56,040 bases of DNA from the NCBI GenBank assembly GCA_038199375.1, contig JBBPZA010000007.1, positions 1 to 56,040 of the forward strand, given 5' to 3'. The notes beneath the pieces are model-generated. The model worked only from the letters and a program-made list of their open reading frames with translations, searched no databases and was not told the origin of the DNA. Shown one piece after another: positions 23,773-31,503 of this stretch. Both the position numbers and the translations under genes were made by a program. Numbering within the stretch: position 1 is the first letter of the stretch; the number at the start of each line of letters is the position of its first letter. This DNA comes from JBBPZA01 sp038199375 (GTDB lineage Bacteria > Actinomycetota > Thermoleophilia > Solirubrobacterales > Solirubrobacteraceae).

Positions 23773-25130
23773 CCGTCCGCCGCCCGTGCCGCCTCCATCA
23801 CGGCCTCCGAGAGCGTCGGGTGGCCGTGGACCATGTGGGCGACCTCGTGGTAGCCGCCCTCCAGCGCCCGTACGTTGACGAGCTCCTGGATGAGCTCGGT
23901 CGCCTTGGCGCCGACGATGTGGCCGCCCAGCAGCTCGCCGTACTTGGTCTCGCCGACGATCTTCACCAGGCCCTGGCGGTCGCCGTAGACGGCGCCCGCT
24001 CCGACAGCGCCGTACTGGAGCTTGCCGACCGTGACCTCGTAGCCCTGCTCGCGCGCCTGCTCCTCGGTGAGGCCGAAGCTCGCCACGTTGGGCGTGCAGA
24101 AGGTCGCCCGGGGGACGTCGACCAGCGCGATCGGCTCCGGGTCCAGGCCCGCCGCGTGCTCGACGGCGATCAACCCTTCGTCGGAGGCCTTGTGCGCGAG
24201 CGCGGGGCCGCGGACCATGTCGCCGATCGCGTACACGCCCTCGACCGAGGTGCGCAGCATGTCGTCCACCGCGACCCTGCCCTCGTCGTCGACCTCCACG
24301 CCCGCCTGGTCGAGCCCGAGCGCCTCGACGTCCGGGCCACGACCCGCGGCGATGGCCACGAAGTCGACTTCGGCGCTCTGGTCCCCGTAGGAGAAGGAGA
24401 CCTTGTGCTCGCCGGTCTGGACGTTCTCCACCCGGGTGCCGGTGTGCACCTTCACGCCCTGCTTCTTGAGGCCGCGCTCGACGAGCTTCGAGATTTCGGC
24501 GTCCTCGAGCGGCGTGACGCGGTCGAGTGCCTCGAAGAGCATGACCTCCGTCCCCAACCGCGCGTAGGCCGAGGCGATCTCGACGCCGGAGGCGCCCGCC
24601 CCGAGCACGGCGATCGCCTCGGGCTGCTCGTCGGTGAGCCATGCCCCGGCCGTGTCGATCACGCGGCCGCCGAACTCCGTACCGGGAATCGGCTGGGGGA
24701 TCGAGCCGCACGCGAGGATGATCGTCTTGGCCTCGATCTCCTCGCGGCCGACCGTGACCCTTCCGCCGCCGGCGAGCGCTCCCTCACCCTCGATCACGTC
24801 GATGCCGTTCTTCTTGAACAGTTCCGCGACCCCGCCTGTGAGCGTCTTGATGACCTTGTCGCGCCGCTGGGCGACGGCGCCGAAGTCGACCTGCACCTCA
24901 CCCTGCACCTTGAGCCCGAATTCCTCCGCGTCGTCGATCTCCGCCTTGACGTCCGCGACCCGCAGCACCGCCTTGGCGGGGATGCACGCCTCGTTGAGGC
25001 AACGCCCTCCGACCACTCCGGCCCTCTCGACGACCGCAGTCTTCATCCCCATCTGCGCCGCCCGGATCGCGGCGACGTACCCCCCGGGCCCGGACCCGAT
25101 CACCACGCAGTCATACGAGCGCTCCGCCAT
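23754..25130 (-). CDS. lpdA: Dihydrolipoyl dehydrogenase (E3)
   Basis: This 458-residue flavoprotein has the FAD site VIGSGPGGYVAAIRAAQ (9-25), redox pair CLNEAC (Cys, four residues, Cys) followed by IPAKAVL, NAD site VLGAGASGVEIA, the second FAD motif VYAIGDM, and the C-terminal dimer motif HGHPTLSEAVMEA with catalytic His and Glu. It reoxidises lipoamide in pyruvate or 2-oxoglutarate dehydrogenase or the glycine system; no E1/E2 genes are adjacent. The disulfide motif reads NEAC rather than the common NVGC. -10 box TAAGGT (25145-25140) is 10 bases before the ATG. Confidence 0.93.
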   Translation of the reverse strand: MAERSYDCVVIGSGPGGYVAAIRAAQMGMKTAVVERAGVVGGRCLNEACIPAKAVLRVADVKAEIDDAEEFGLKVQGEVQVDFGAVAQRRDKVIKTLTGGVAELFKKNGIDVIEGEGALAGGGRVTVGREEIEAKTIILACGSIPQPIPGTEFGGRVIDTAGAWLTDEQPEAIAVLGAGASGVEIASAYARLGTEVMLFEALDRVTPLEDAEISKLVERGLKKQGVKVHTGTRVENVQTGEHKVSFSYGDQSAEVDFVAIAAGRGPDVEALGLDQAGVEVDDEGRVAVDDMLRTSVEGVYAIGDMVRGPALAHKASDEGLIAVEHAAGLDPEPIALVDVPRATFCTPNVASFGLTEEQAREQGYEVTVGKLQYGAVGAGAVYGDRQGLVKIVGETKYGELLGGHIVGAKATELIQELVNVRALEGGYHEVAHMVHGHPTLSEAVMEAARAADGWLIHG

Positions 25131-25156
25131 CGGCGGGGCACCTTAGAGCACCCAAC

Positions 25157-25600
25157 TCAACCCACGTGATCGCGCTGCCCGCGCTCGGGCATCTGGATGC
25201 GGGCCATCGCGCGGATCAGCTTGTAGAACAGGAAGCCCAGGCCGGCGATGAGGACCACCAAGCCGGCGGCATAGACAGGGTTCTCCACGACGAGCAGAGC
25301 AAGGCTGAAGGAGATGATCTGAATGGCGAGCAGCGCCTCGAACCCCAGCACCGCCCAGTACTTCGCGCGCCACATGCCCCCGGCGGCGACGAGGAGTACG
25401 ACGGACTGGAGTACCGCCACCGGCAGCTGTCCCGAGGAGTCGGCCGTCAGGAAGGAAGCGGCGACGTTCAACGGCACGAGGAGCGCGGCGACCACCGCTG
25501 CGACGGTCACCGCCTCGGGCCGCTCTCCCTCGGCCAGCGGCTCGAGCTGCGCGCGTACCGCGGCGTCTTTGGCCCGTCCGCGCGCGTAGCGTTCCGCCAT
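25157..25600 (-). CDS. Membrane protein of unknown function
   Basis: The product is 147 residues. A basic N-terminal segment (MAERYARGRAKDAAVR) is followed by four predicted helices (about 35-53, 60-78, 88-107 and 110-128) and a charged C-terminus (RIQMPERGQRDHVG). It ends 26 bases before the lpd start and could be cotranscribed upstream of lpd, although lpd has its own -10. No family was recognised. Confidence 0.55.
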   Translation of the reverse strand: MAERYARGRAKDAAVRAQLEPLAEGERPEAVTVAAVVAALLVPLNVAASFLTADSSGQLPVAVLQSVVLLVAAGGMWRAKYWAVLGFEALLAIQIISFSLALLVVENPVYAAGLVVLIAGLGFLFYKLIRAMARIQMPERGQRDHVG

Positions 25601-25706
25601 GCGGTCGCGCGGCGTCGCAGTCGTCTGCGCGGCCGACGCCGTTCGCGCGGTGCTCTGTGCGGCCGACTTATCTGCCGCGCCGTGGTCGGTTCGCTCGCGC
25701 CTGCGG

Positions 25707-26360
25707 CTACGTCGCCCCAACGCGCGCCTCCACCTCGACGGAATGGGCGTCCAGCGCCACGCGAAGCGCTCGCGTCGCCGCTTCCGGGTCGACGGCCTCG
25801 GTGATCGCCCTGACCACCACCACGCGTCGCGCTCCCGCGCCGATCGCTTCTTCGATCGTGCGGGCATCGAGCCCGCCGATGGCGAACCAGGGAACGCGTG
25901 CGTGGGCCGCGGCATGGCGGATCGGGTCGAGCCCGACCGCGGGCCGGCCGGCCTTGGTCGGCGTCTCGTGGACCGGGCCGACCGCGATGTAGTCGATGCC
26001 CCGGGCGGCGTCGACCTGGGCCGGCGAGTGGGTGGAGAGCCCGACAAGCCGCTCCTCGCCGACGAGCGCTCGCGCCTCGCGGACGGGTAGGTCGTGCTGG
26101 CCCCCGTGGACGCCGTCGGCCTCGCAGGCCGGCACGAGATCGGGGCGGTCGTTGAGCACGAACAGGGCGCCGTGGGTGTCGCACGCCTCGCGAAAGCGGC
26201 GGCCGACTACGACGAGGTCTTCGTCGTCGAGACGCTTGTCGCGAAGCTGGACGACATCGACGCCTCCGGCGAGGGCGGCGTTGAGGACGCGCGCCGGTTG
26301 GGCATCGCACACGAGATAGAGCCGTGCTCTGGCCAGGCGCGCTCGCCGGTGGTCGTCCAT
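25707..26360 (-). CDS. thiE: Thiamine-phosphate synthase
   Basis: This 217-residue TIM barrel joins HMP pyrophosphate and thiazole phosphate to make thiamine phosphate. Motifs are YLVCDAQ, VVQLRDKRL, FVLNDRPDL, ADGVHGGQHDLP, GLSTHSPAQV, YIAVGPVHETPTKAG and WFAIGGLDA. The ATG at 26360 faces the thiO operon across 136 bases that include the riboswitch on the other strand. No riboswitch was seen on the thiE side. Confidence 0.93.
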   Translation of the reverse strand: MDDHRRARLARARLYLVCDAQPARVLNAALAGGVDVVQLRDKRLDDEDLVVVGRRFREACDTHGALFVLNDRPDLVPACEADGVHGGQHDLPVREARALVGEERLVGLSTHSPAQVDAARGIDYIAVGPVHETPTKAGRPAVGLDPIRHAAAHARVPWFAIGGLDARTIEEAIGAGARRVVVVRAITEAVDPEAATRALRVALDAHSVEVEARVGAT

Positions 26361-26403
26361 GCCCCGCAGTGTGTCAGGCGGCCACTACCATGGAGTGGCA
26401 ACC

Positions 26404-26490
26404 AAACGGGAGCCCGCACACGGGCTGAGAGGGCGCCACCGGGCCGCCGACCGTCCGAACCTGATCCGGGTCATGCCGGCGCAGGGAGCC
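26404..26490 (+). promoter_or_regulatory. TPP riboswitch (THI element)
   Basis: The conserved aptamer parts are in order: the AGCCCG-CACA-CGGGCT helix, the CTGAGA bulge (26425-26430), the variable P3 arm, then ACCTGATCCGGGT and ATGCCGGCGCAGGGA. A -10-like TACCAT (26386-26391) lies just upstream. The aptamer ends only 6 bases before the thiO GTG, and its last purine run AGGGAG (26483-26488) also serves as the ribosome binding site. This suggests ligand binding hides the site, that is, translational control. Confidence 0.95.
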
Positions 26491-26496
26491 AACACC

Positions 26497-27786
26497 GTGA
26501 ACCCCGCTTCGCCCAAGCCTCGCCACGACGCCGTCGTCATCGGCGCCGGCGCCATTGGTCTCGCCGTCGCCTGGCGCGCCGCCCAGCGCGGGCTGCGCGT
26601 GCTCGTGCTCGAGCGCGAGCGGATAGGGGCCGGCGCGTCGCACGTCGCCGCGGGCATGCTCGCCCCGGTGACCGAGGCGACCTTCGGCGAGGAGCGACTC
26701 ACCGAGCTGGGCCTTGCCAGCGCCGCCCGCTGGCCGGGGTTCGCGCGCGAGCTCGGAGCGGCGTCGGGGCTCGATCCCTCGCTGCGGGCGTGCGGCACGC
26801 TCGTCGTCGCGCGCGACCGCGACGAGGCGGAGGCGCTCGATCGCGAGATCGTGTTCCGCCGCTCCCTCGGCCTCGCGGCCGACCGCCTCCTCGGCAGTGA
26901 AGCGAGGCGGCTCGAGCCCGCCCTCGCGCCCACGATCCGCCTCGCCCTGCACGCCCCCGACGACCATGCCGTCGATCCCCGACGGCTGACCGCGGCGCTG
27001 GCCGCGGCCTGCGCTCGCGAGGGCGTGGAGGTGCGCGAGGGGGTTGCGGTGGAGGAGGTCGTGATCGAGGGAGGCGAGGTTACGGGCGTAGGCGTCGCTG
27101 ACGCGCGCGGCTCGGGCTCGGGCTCGGTTCCCGTCGCCGGCGAAGCGGCTTCCTTTGTCGCGGCCGGCACCGTTGTCGTCGCAGCCGGCTCGTGGTCCGG
27201 CGCCCTGCCCGGCGTACCGGAGCGGGCGCGCGTTCCGGTTCGCCCCGTGAAGGGCCAGGTCCTACGGCTCCGCGACCCAGAGGGTCCCGGTCTTCTGCAC
27301 CGCAGCCTGCGGATGGCCACAGGGCTGCGAAGCGGCTACCTCGTCCCGCGCGGTGACGGCCGGTACGTCCTGGGGGCCACGGTCGAGGAGCGGGGCTACG
27401 ACACCTCGATCACCGCCGGGGCGCTCCACGACCTCGTCCACGACGCCGCCGAGCTGCTCCCGGGCGTGCTCGAGCTCGAGCTCGAGGAGGCGATCGCCGG
27501 CCTGCGCCCGGGAACGCCGGACAACGCCCCCGTCATCGGTCCCGCCGCGGTCGGCGGCCTCGTGTGGGCGACCGGCCACTACCGCAACGGCATCCTCCTC
27601 GCGCCGCTCACGGCGGATGCGGTCGCCGCGATGCTGGTCGGAGAAGAGCCGCGGGCGAAGATCGACGCCGCAGACCCGCGCCGGTTCGCCGCTGGAGGGG
27701 CCGCTGCCGCCGGGACCCGCTCCCCGCTCTCCGACGCCCGCCCAACTCCCTCCGACCGCACCCCGCTCTCCGGAGCCCGCCGGTGA
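26497..27786 (+). CDS. thiO: Glycine oxidase ThiO (thiazole branch)
   Basis: This 429-residue FAD-dependent amine oxidase has VVIGAGAIGLAVAWRAA near the start, ASHVAAGMLAPVTE, a central HAVDPRRLTAALAAAC, VVVAAGSWSGALP, and the C-terminal GLRPGTPDNAPVIGP...WATGHYRNGILLAPLTA signature. It turns glycine into dehydroglycine for the thiazole ring. The last 35 residues are a Pro/Ser/Arg-rich tail beyond the fold. GTG 26497 follows the riboswitch-embedded Shine-Dalgarno sequence; earlier in-frame starts would lie inside the aptamer. The stop overlaps the thiS start (GTGA). Confidence 0.93.
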   Translation: MNPASPKPRHDAVVIGAGAIGLAVAWRAAQRGLRVLVLERERIGAGASHVAAGMLAPVTEATFGEERLTELGLASAARWPGFARELGAASGLDPSLRACGTLVVARDRDEAEALDREIVFRRSLGLAADRLLGSEARRLEPALAPTIRLALHAPDDHAVDPRRLTAALAAACAREGVEVREGVAVEEVVIEGGEVTGVGVADARGSGSGSVPVAGEAASFVAAGTVVVAAGSWSGALPGVPERARVPVRPVKGQVLRLRDPEGPGLLHRSLRMATGLRSGYLVPRGDGRYVLGATVEERGYDTSITAGALHDLVHDAAELLPGVLELELEEAIAGLRPGTPDNAPVIGPAAVGGLVWATGHYRNGILLAPLTADAVAAMLVGEEPRAKIDAADPRRFAAGGAAAAGTRSPLSDARPTPSDRTPLSGARR

Positions 27787-27986
27787 ACGTCCTTCTCAAC
27801 GGCGAGCGCACCGAGGTCGCGGACGAGGAGACCGTCGGCGAGCTCCTCGCGCGACTCGGGGTGCAGGCGCGGCGGGGGGTCGCCGTGGCCGTGGGCGGCG
27901 AGGTCGTGCCCCGGGGAGAGTGGGGCGATCGGCCGCTCGAGGATGGCGTGCGGGTGGAGATCGTGAACGCGATCCAGGGAGGCTGA
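27783..27986 (+). CDS. thiS: Sulfur carrier protein ThiS
   Basis: This 67-residue ubiquitin-like protein starts VNVLLNGERTEV and ends IVNAIQGG. The C-terminal Gly-Gly is adenylated and thiocarboxylated to donate sulfur to the thiazole. GTG 27783 overlaps the thiO stop as GTGA, so thiO and thiS are translationally coupled. ThiF, needed to activate it, is not in the window. Confidence 0.95.
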   Translation: MNVLLNGERTEVADEETVGELLARLGVQARRGVAVAVGGEVVPRGEWGDRPLEDGVRVEIVNAIQGG

Positions 27987-27991
27987 CCGGC

Positions 27992-28810
27992 ATGGCGACC
28001 GAGCAGCACGACACCGCCCAACTCGCCGCGCTCGAGGCCGCCGATCCGATGGTGATCGCCGGGCGCAGCCTGCGCTCGCGCCTCCTCCTGGGAACCGGCG
28101 GCTTTGCCAGCCTGGAGTCGCTCGCCGCGGCCATCCACGCGAGCGGCGCCGAGCTGGTGACCGTGGCTCTGCGCCGCGTGGATCCCGCCGCACGCGGGTC
28201 GCTCGTGGACGTGCTCGACGGGGCGGGGGTGGACCTCCTGCCCAACACCGCCGGCTGCTTCACGGCCCGCGACGCGATCCGCACCGCCCACCTGGCCCGC
28301 GAGGCGTTCGACACCGATTGGGTGAAGCTCGAGGTCATCGGCGACGAGCGCACGCTGCTTCCCGACGCGCCCGAGCTGCTCGAGGCGGCGGAGGTGCTGG
28401 TCGACGAGGGCTTCACGGTCCTGCCCTACACCAACGACGATCCGGTGCTCGCGCGCCGCCTCGAGGACGTCGGGTGTGCCGCGGTGATGCCGCTCGGGTC
28501 CCCCATCGGGAGCGGGATGGGCATCCGCAACCCCTACAACCTCTCGATCATGCGCGAGCGAACGCGCCTGCCGCTCGTGCTCGATGCCGGGGTCGGGACG
28601 GCATCCGATGCTGCGCTTGCCATGGAGCTGGGCTGCGACGCCGTGCTGTGCGCCTCGGCGATCTCGCGCGCGCAGGACCCGGTCGCCATGGCGCTCGCCG
28701 TGCGCGCCGCCGTGGTCGCCGGGCGCCTCGCGCGTGGCGCCGGCCGCATTCCGCGGCGCCTCTACGCCGAGGCTTCCACGCCGGACGCGGGGCTTGCAGA
28801 CCTGTCGTGA
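27992..28810 (+). CDS. thiG: Thiazole synthase
   Basis: This 272-residue TIM barrel condenses DXP, ThiS-thiocarboxylate and dehydroglycine into the thiazole phosphate. The signature residues are present: LLLGTGGF, the Schiff-base Lys in WVKLEVIGD (112), PYTNDDPVLA, AAVMPLGSPIGSG, GIRNPYNL, LDAGVGTASDAA. It starts 5 bases after thiS. The first 22 residues are an extra N-terminal stretch. The stop overlaps the next gene as GTGA. Confidence 0.96.
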   Translation: MATEQHDTAQLAALEAADPMVIAGRSLRSRLLLGTGGFASLESLAAAIHASGAELVTVALRRVDPAARGSLVDVLDGAGVDLLPNTAGCFTARDAIRTAHLAREAFDTDWVKLEVIGDERTLLPDAPELLEAAEVLVDEGFTVLPYTNDDPVLARRLEDVGCAAVMPLGSPIGSGMGIRNPYNLSIMRERTRLPLVLDAGVGTASDAALAMELGCDAVLCASAISRAQDPVAMALAVRAAVVAGRLARGAGRIPRRLYAEASTPDAGLADLS

Positions 28811-29295
28811 GCGTCGGCCAGGCTGAAGTCGACGACCTCATCGACCGCTGGCAGTCGGCGTGGTCGGGCCGGGTCGCCGACGCGTTCGCCGAGCTCTGCG
28901 CGGCGAACGTGCACTACGAGGATCCGTTCACCTCGGAGCCCTTGGAGGGGGCCGCGGCCCTCGGCCGCCACGCCCGCCGGCTGTGGGCGGCGATGCCCGA
29001 CGTCCGACTGGAGCGCACGGGTGAGCGCCTCACCGACGGCACCTACGTCGCCGCCCCGTGCCGCCTGCTCGGGACCCAGCGCTCCCGGCTGGGCCCGGTG
29101 CCCGCGACGGGGCGCTTCGTCGTCGTCAACGGAGTCTTCTACGGGGAGCTCCAAGAGGGAGAGCCGAGGCTCAAGCGCGTCCGGGCCTTCTTCGACCTCT
29201 ACTCGACCGCGGTGGACGTCGGCCTGCTCCCGGCCGCGGGGACGGTCGGCGAGCGTGCGCTGCTGGCGATCAGAGGGTTCGGCGTGCGGAGCTGA
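28807..29295 (+). CDS. SnoaL-like/NTF2-fold protein in the thiamine operon
   Basis: The product is 162 residues. The pattern VDDLIDRWQSAWSGRVADAFAELCAANVHYEDPFTSEPLEG, with a later YVAAPCRLLGT and a final strand-rich half, is the SnoaL/ester-cyclase-like cone fold. GTG 28807 overlaps the thiG stop as GTGA, so it is the coupled last gene of the TPP-controlled operon. No SnoaL protein is a known thiamine enzyme, so its role there is open. Confidence 0.75.
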   Translation: MSVGQAEVDDLIDRWQSAWSGRVADAFAELCAANVHYEDPFTSEPLEGAAALGRHARRLWAAMPDVRLERTGERLTDGTYVAAPCRLLGTQRSRLGPVPATGRFVVVNGVFYGELQEGEPRLKRVRAFFDLYSTAVDVGLLPAAGTVGERALLAIRGFGVRS

Positions 29296-29304
29296 GAACG
29301 GCCG

Positions 29305-29730
29305 TCACTGCGTGACGGTGATCGTTCCGGTCTGGTTGGGGTGGATCTCGCAGAAGTAGTTGATCGTGCCGGCCGTGGTCGGGGTGAAGGAGAAGTTCGC
29401 GCCCGGGTCCAGCGTGCCCGAGTCGAACTTCGCGCCGCTCTTCGCGGTGACCGTGTGGGCGACGCTGTCGCCGTTGGTCCACTCGATCTTCTGGCCGACC
29501 TTCGCGGTGGCCTGCTTGGGCACGTACTCGATGTTCTTCATGTCGATCTTCACGGCCCCGCCGCCCTGCGATCCGCCGCCGGCCGCGCCGCCGCCCCCGG
29601 TGTCCGCGCCGCCCTGCTCCGCGCTCGGCGTACCCGCGTCCCCGGAGTCCTCGTCGTCGCCGCCGCACCCCGCGACGGTCAGTGCGCCGGCGGCGAGAAG
29701 GAGAGCGAGAAGCGAGAGCAGCCGGGTCAT
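29305..29730 (-). CDS. Cupredoxin-domain lipoprotein with glutamine at the axial copper position
   Basis: The product is 141 residues. A lipoprotein signal with lipobox LTVAGC puts the lipidated Cys at 22; a Gly/Asp-rich disordered linker of about 35 residues follows, then a plastocyanin-like domain (60-141). Copper ligands are His 92 (VAHTV), Cys 127 and His 130 in YFCEIHPNQTG. The usual fourth ligand Met is Gln (133), as in stellacyanin-type sites. The protein is tethered outside the membrane and probably transfers electrons. A good ribosome binding site, GGAGG, lies 7 bases upstream. Confidence 0.88.
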   Translation of the reverse strand: MTRLLSLLALLLAAGALTVAGCGGDDEDSGDAGTPSAEQGGADTGGGGAAGGGSQGGGAVKIDMKNIEYVPKQATAKVGQKIEWTNGDSVAHTVTAKSGAKFDSGTLDPGANFSFTPTTAGTINYFCEIHPNQTGTITVTQ

Positions 29731-29766
29731 GGAGAGGCCTCCGGGTCGATGACGGCGGACGTCACC

Positions 29767-30450
29767 TTACCTACGATCCTGCGAGCCGTTTGGTTCGACG
29801 AGGGTGACCGCCACCGGGGCATGGTCGGAGAGCGTCCCGCGATCGAGAACGTCGGCGCCTCCGGCCGGACGCAGCCCGCGCCCGAATACGTGGTCGACGT
29901 TGCAGCCGCCGGCGTAGACGAACCCCGGGAGCCGCACGGTGCGCAGGTTCAGGTCGCCGCCGACGACGACCAGCGGCGCCTCGCCCGCCCACCGCAGGGC
30001 CGTCTCACGGGCGAGGCCGATGTCCGCCGCCGCCCTGTCGGGGCGGTGGACGGTCGCGTGGAGGTTCGCCACCCAGGCGCCGCTCGCGAGCCGGACGGCA
30101 TGCATCACGCGCCGCTCGGGGAAGATCCGCAGTCGGCGGATCCGATGCTCCTCGACGGCGCCGCGGACCAGGATCGCGTTGCTTCCACCACCGTTCGACT
30201 TGATGAGGTCGGGCCGGCGATCGGCGACGAAGCGGCGCAGGGACAGGCAGACGTTGCGCGAGGTCAGCGCCGTTCGGTGAACCGCCTCCGTTGCTCGCGC
30301 CAGCTCCGGCGGCCACCACGGAGGCACTTCCTGCAGCAGCGCGACGTCCCACTTCCAGCCGGCCAGCGCTGCGGAGAATTCACTCAGGAGCGGGCGGCCC
30401 GAGCCGGGCTCGGACCGCCCGTGAAAGAGGTTCCAGGTGAGCACACGCAC
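29767..30450 (-). CDS. Endonuclease/exonuclease/phosphatase-family protein
   Basis: This 227-residue EEP fold has LTWNLFHGR at the start (Asn), ALLQEVPP (metal Glu), NLHATVHRP, VVVGGDLNLRT (catalytic GDxN) and TLSDHAPVAV (final SDH). All core residues of the Mg-dependent phosphodiesterase fold are there, but the substrate (nucleic acid or phosphoester) cannot be told. It starts at GTG 30450, or possibly GTG 30444, facing argF only 18 bases away. Confidence 0.85.
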   Translation of the reverse strand: MRVLTWNLFHGRSEPGSGRPLLSEFSAALAGWKWDVALLQEVPPWWPPELARATEAVHRTALTSRNVCLSLRRFVADRRPDLIKSNGGGSNAILVRGAVEEHRIRRLRIFPERRVMHAVRLASGAWVANLHATVHRPDRAAADIGLARETALRWAGEAPLVVVGGDLNLRTVRLPGFVYAGGCNVDHVFGRGLRPAGGADVLDRGTLSDHAPVAVTLVEPNGSQDRR

Positions 30451-30451
30451 A

Positions 30452-30461
30452 GCCGTATCCT
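30452..30461. promoter_or_regulatory. Bidirectional -10 candidate (EEP gene / argF)
   Basis: GCCGTATCCT contains TATCCT on the plus strand, predicting a start at 30468, one base before the argF TTG. On the minus strand TACGGC is a weaker match that would start near the GTG codons at 30450 or 30444. The whole gap is 18 bases. Confidence 0.45.
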
Positions 30462-30468
30462 CTCGGAC

Positions 30469-31344
30469 TTGACGCGCCACTTCCTCACCGGGACCGAGAT
30501 CGACGCCGACGAGCTGCTCGCGCTCGTCGAGCGCGCGCTCGAGCTCAAGGCGGCGCCCCGCAGCTCGCGGGTCCTCGAGGAGCGCACGGTGGCCCTCATC
30601 TTCGAGAAGCCCTCGACGCGCACGCGCGTCTCCTTCGAGTCGGGCGTCGTGGAGCTCGGGGGCCACCCCATGGTCCTGCGCGCCGGCGACCTCCAGCTCA
30701 CCCGCGGAGAGTCCGTGCGCGACACCGCCATGGTCCTCTCGCGCCACGTGGCGGCGATCGGGCTGCGGACCGGCCCCGACGAGCTGCTCGGGGAGCTCGC
30801 TCTCCACGCGACTGTCCCCGTGGTCAACATGCTCACGGCCCGCCACCACCCCTGCCAGGCGCTCGCCGACCTCGTCACCCTCCGCGAGGCGTTCGGAGCG
30901 CTCGGGGGCCTGCGGGTCGCCTACGTCGGCGATGGCAACAACGTCGCCCGCTCGCTCGCGCTGCTCGGCGCGCGCGCCGGCGTTGAGGTCGTCGTCGCCT
31001 CCCCGGCCGGCTACGAGCTCGAGCCCGTCGCCGGAGCGCAGCTCGTCGGCGATCCCGCGGAGGCCGTGCGGGGCGCCAACGCGCTCTACACCGACGTGTG
31101 GGTGAGCATGGGCGACGAGGCCTCGGCGGACGAGCGGCGCGCAGCGCTCGGCCCCTACCGCATCGACGACGCCCTCCTCGACCGCGCGGCGCCAGACGCG
31201 ATCGCGCTGCACTGCCTTCCCGCCCACCCGGGCGAGGAGATCAGCGCCGGCGTGCTCTACGGTCGCCGCCAGCGCATCTGGGATCAGGCCGAGAACCGCC
31301 GCCACGCCCAGAAGGCGCTCCTGGAGCTGCTCGTCGGGCCTTGA
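30469..31344 (+). CDS. argF: Ornithine carbamoyltransferase
   Basis: The product has 291 residues, slightly short of the usual 300-310. It carries the carbamoyl-phosphate motif KPSTRTRVSFE, the ornithine motifs RHHPCQALADL and VSMGDE, and the catalytic ALHCLPAHPGEEI. The enzyme makes citrulline for arginine. Start TTG 30469 (TRHFLTGTEI) matches the usual family N-terminus TRHFL and lies one base after the predicted transcription start, so it is probably leaderless; longer in-frame starts would overlap the divergent gene. No other arg gene is next to it. Confidence 0.93.
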   Translation: MTRHFLTGTEIDADELLALVERALELKAAPRSSRVLEERTVALIFEKPSTRTRVSFESGVVELGGHPMVLRAGDLQLTRGESVRDTAMVLSRHVAAIGLRTGPDELLGELALHATVPVVNMLTARHHPCQALADLVTLREAFGALGGLRVAYVGDGNNVARSLALLGARAGVEVVVASPAGYELEPVAGAQLVGDPAEAVRGANALYTDVWVSMGDEASADERRAALGPYRIDDALLDRAAPDAIALHCLPAHPGEEISAGVLYGRRQRIWDQAENRRHAQKALLELLVGP

Positions 31345-31411
31345 GCGCAAGGCGACCCCGGGGGCTCCGCCCTGCTGAGGATTCAGGTCCCGACCGGCCC
31401 CTGTATAGACG

Positions 31412-31438
31412 TTCGTCGACCCCCCTTTCTCCGACGAA
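31412..31438. repeat. Inverted repeat downstream of argF
   Basis: TTCGTCG and CGACGAA flank a 13-base C/T-rich loop in the 159-base gap after argF. It may be a terminator hairpin without a T-tract. A TATAGA-like box lies just upstream at 31404. Confidence 0.35.
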
Positions 31439-31503
31439 GCAGCCGGTACCGCTCGAGACGGTGCGATAGCCTCGGCCCGCCGTCTCGTGACAGGAGGAGT
31501 GGG

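Noticed and set aside
26359..26496. Upstream start for thiO
   Set aside because: It would place coding sequence inside the TPP riboswitch; homology starts at 26497.
29341..30468. Long plus-strand frame upstream of argF
   Set aside because: Antisense to the cupredoxin and EEP genes; OTC homology begins at 30469.
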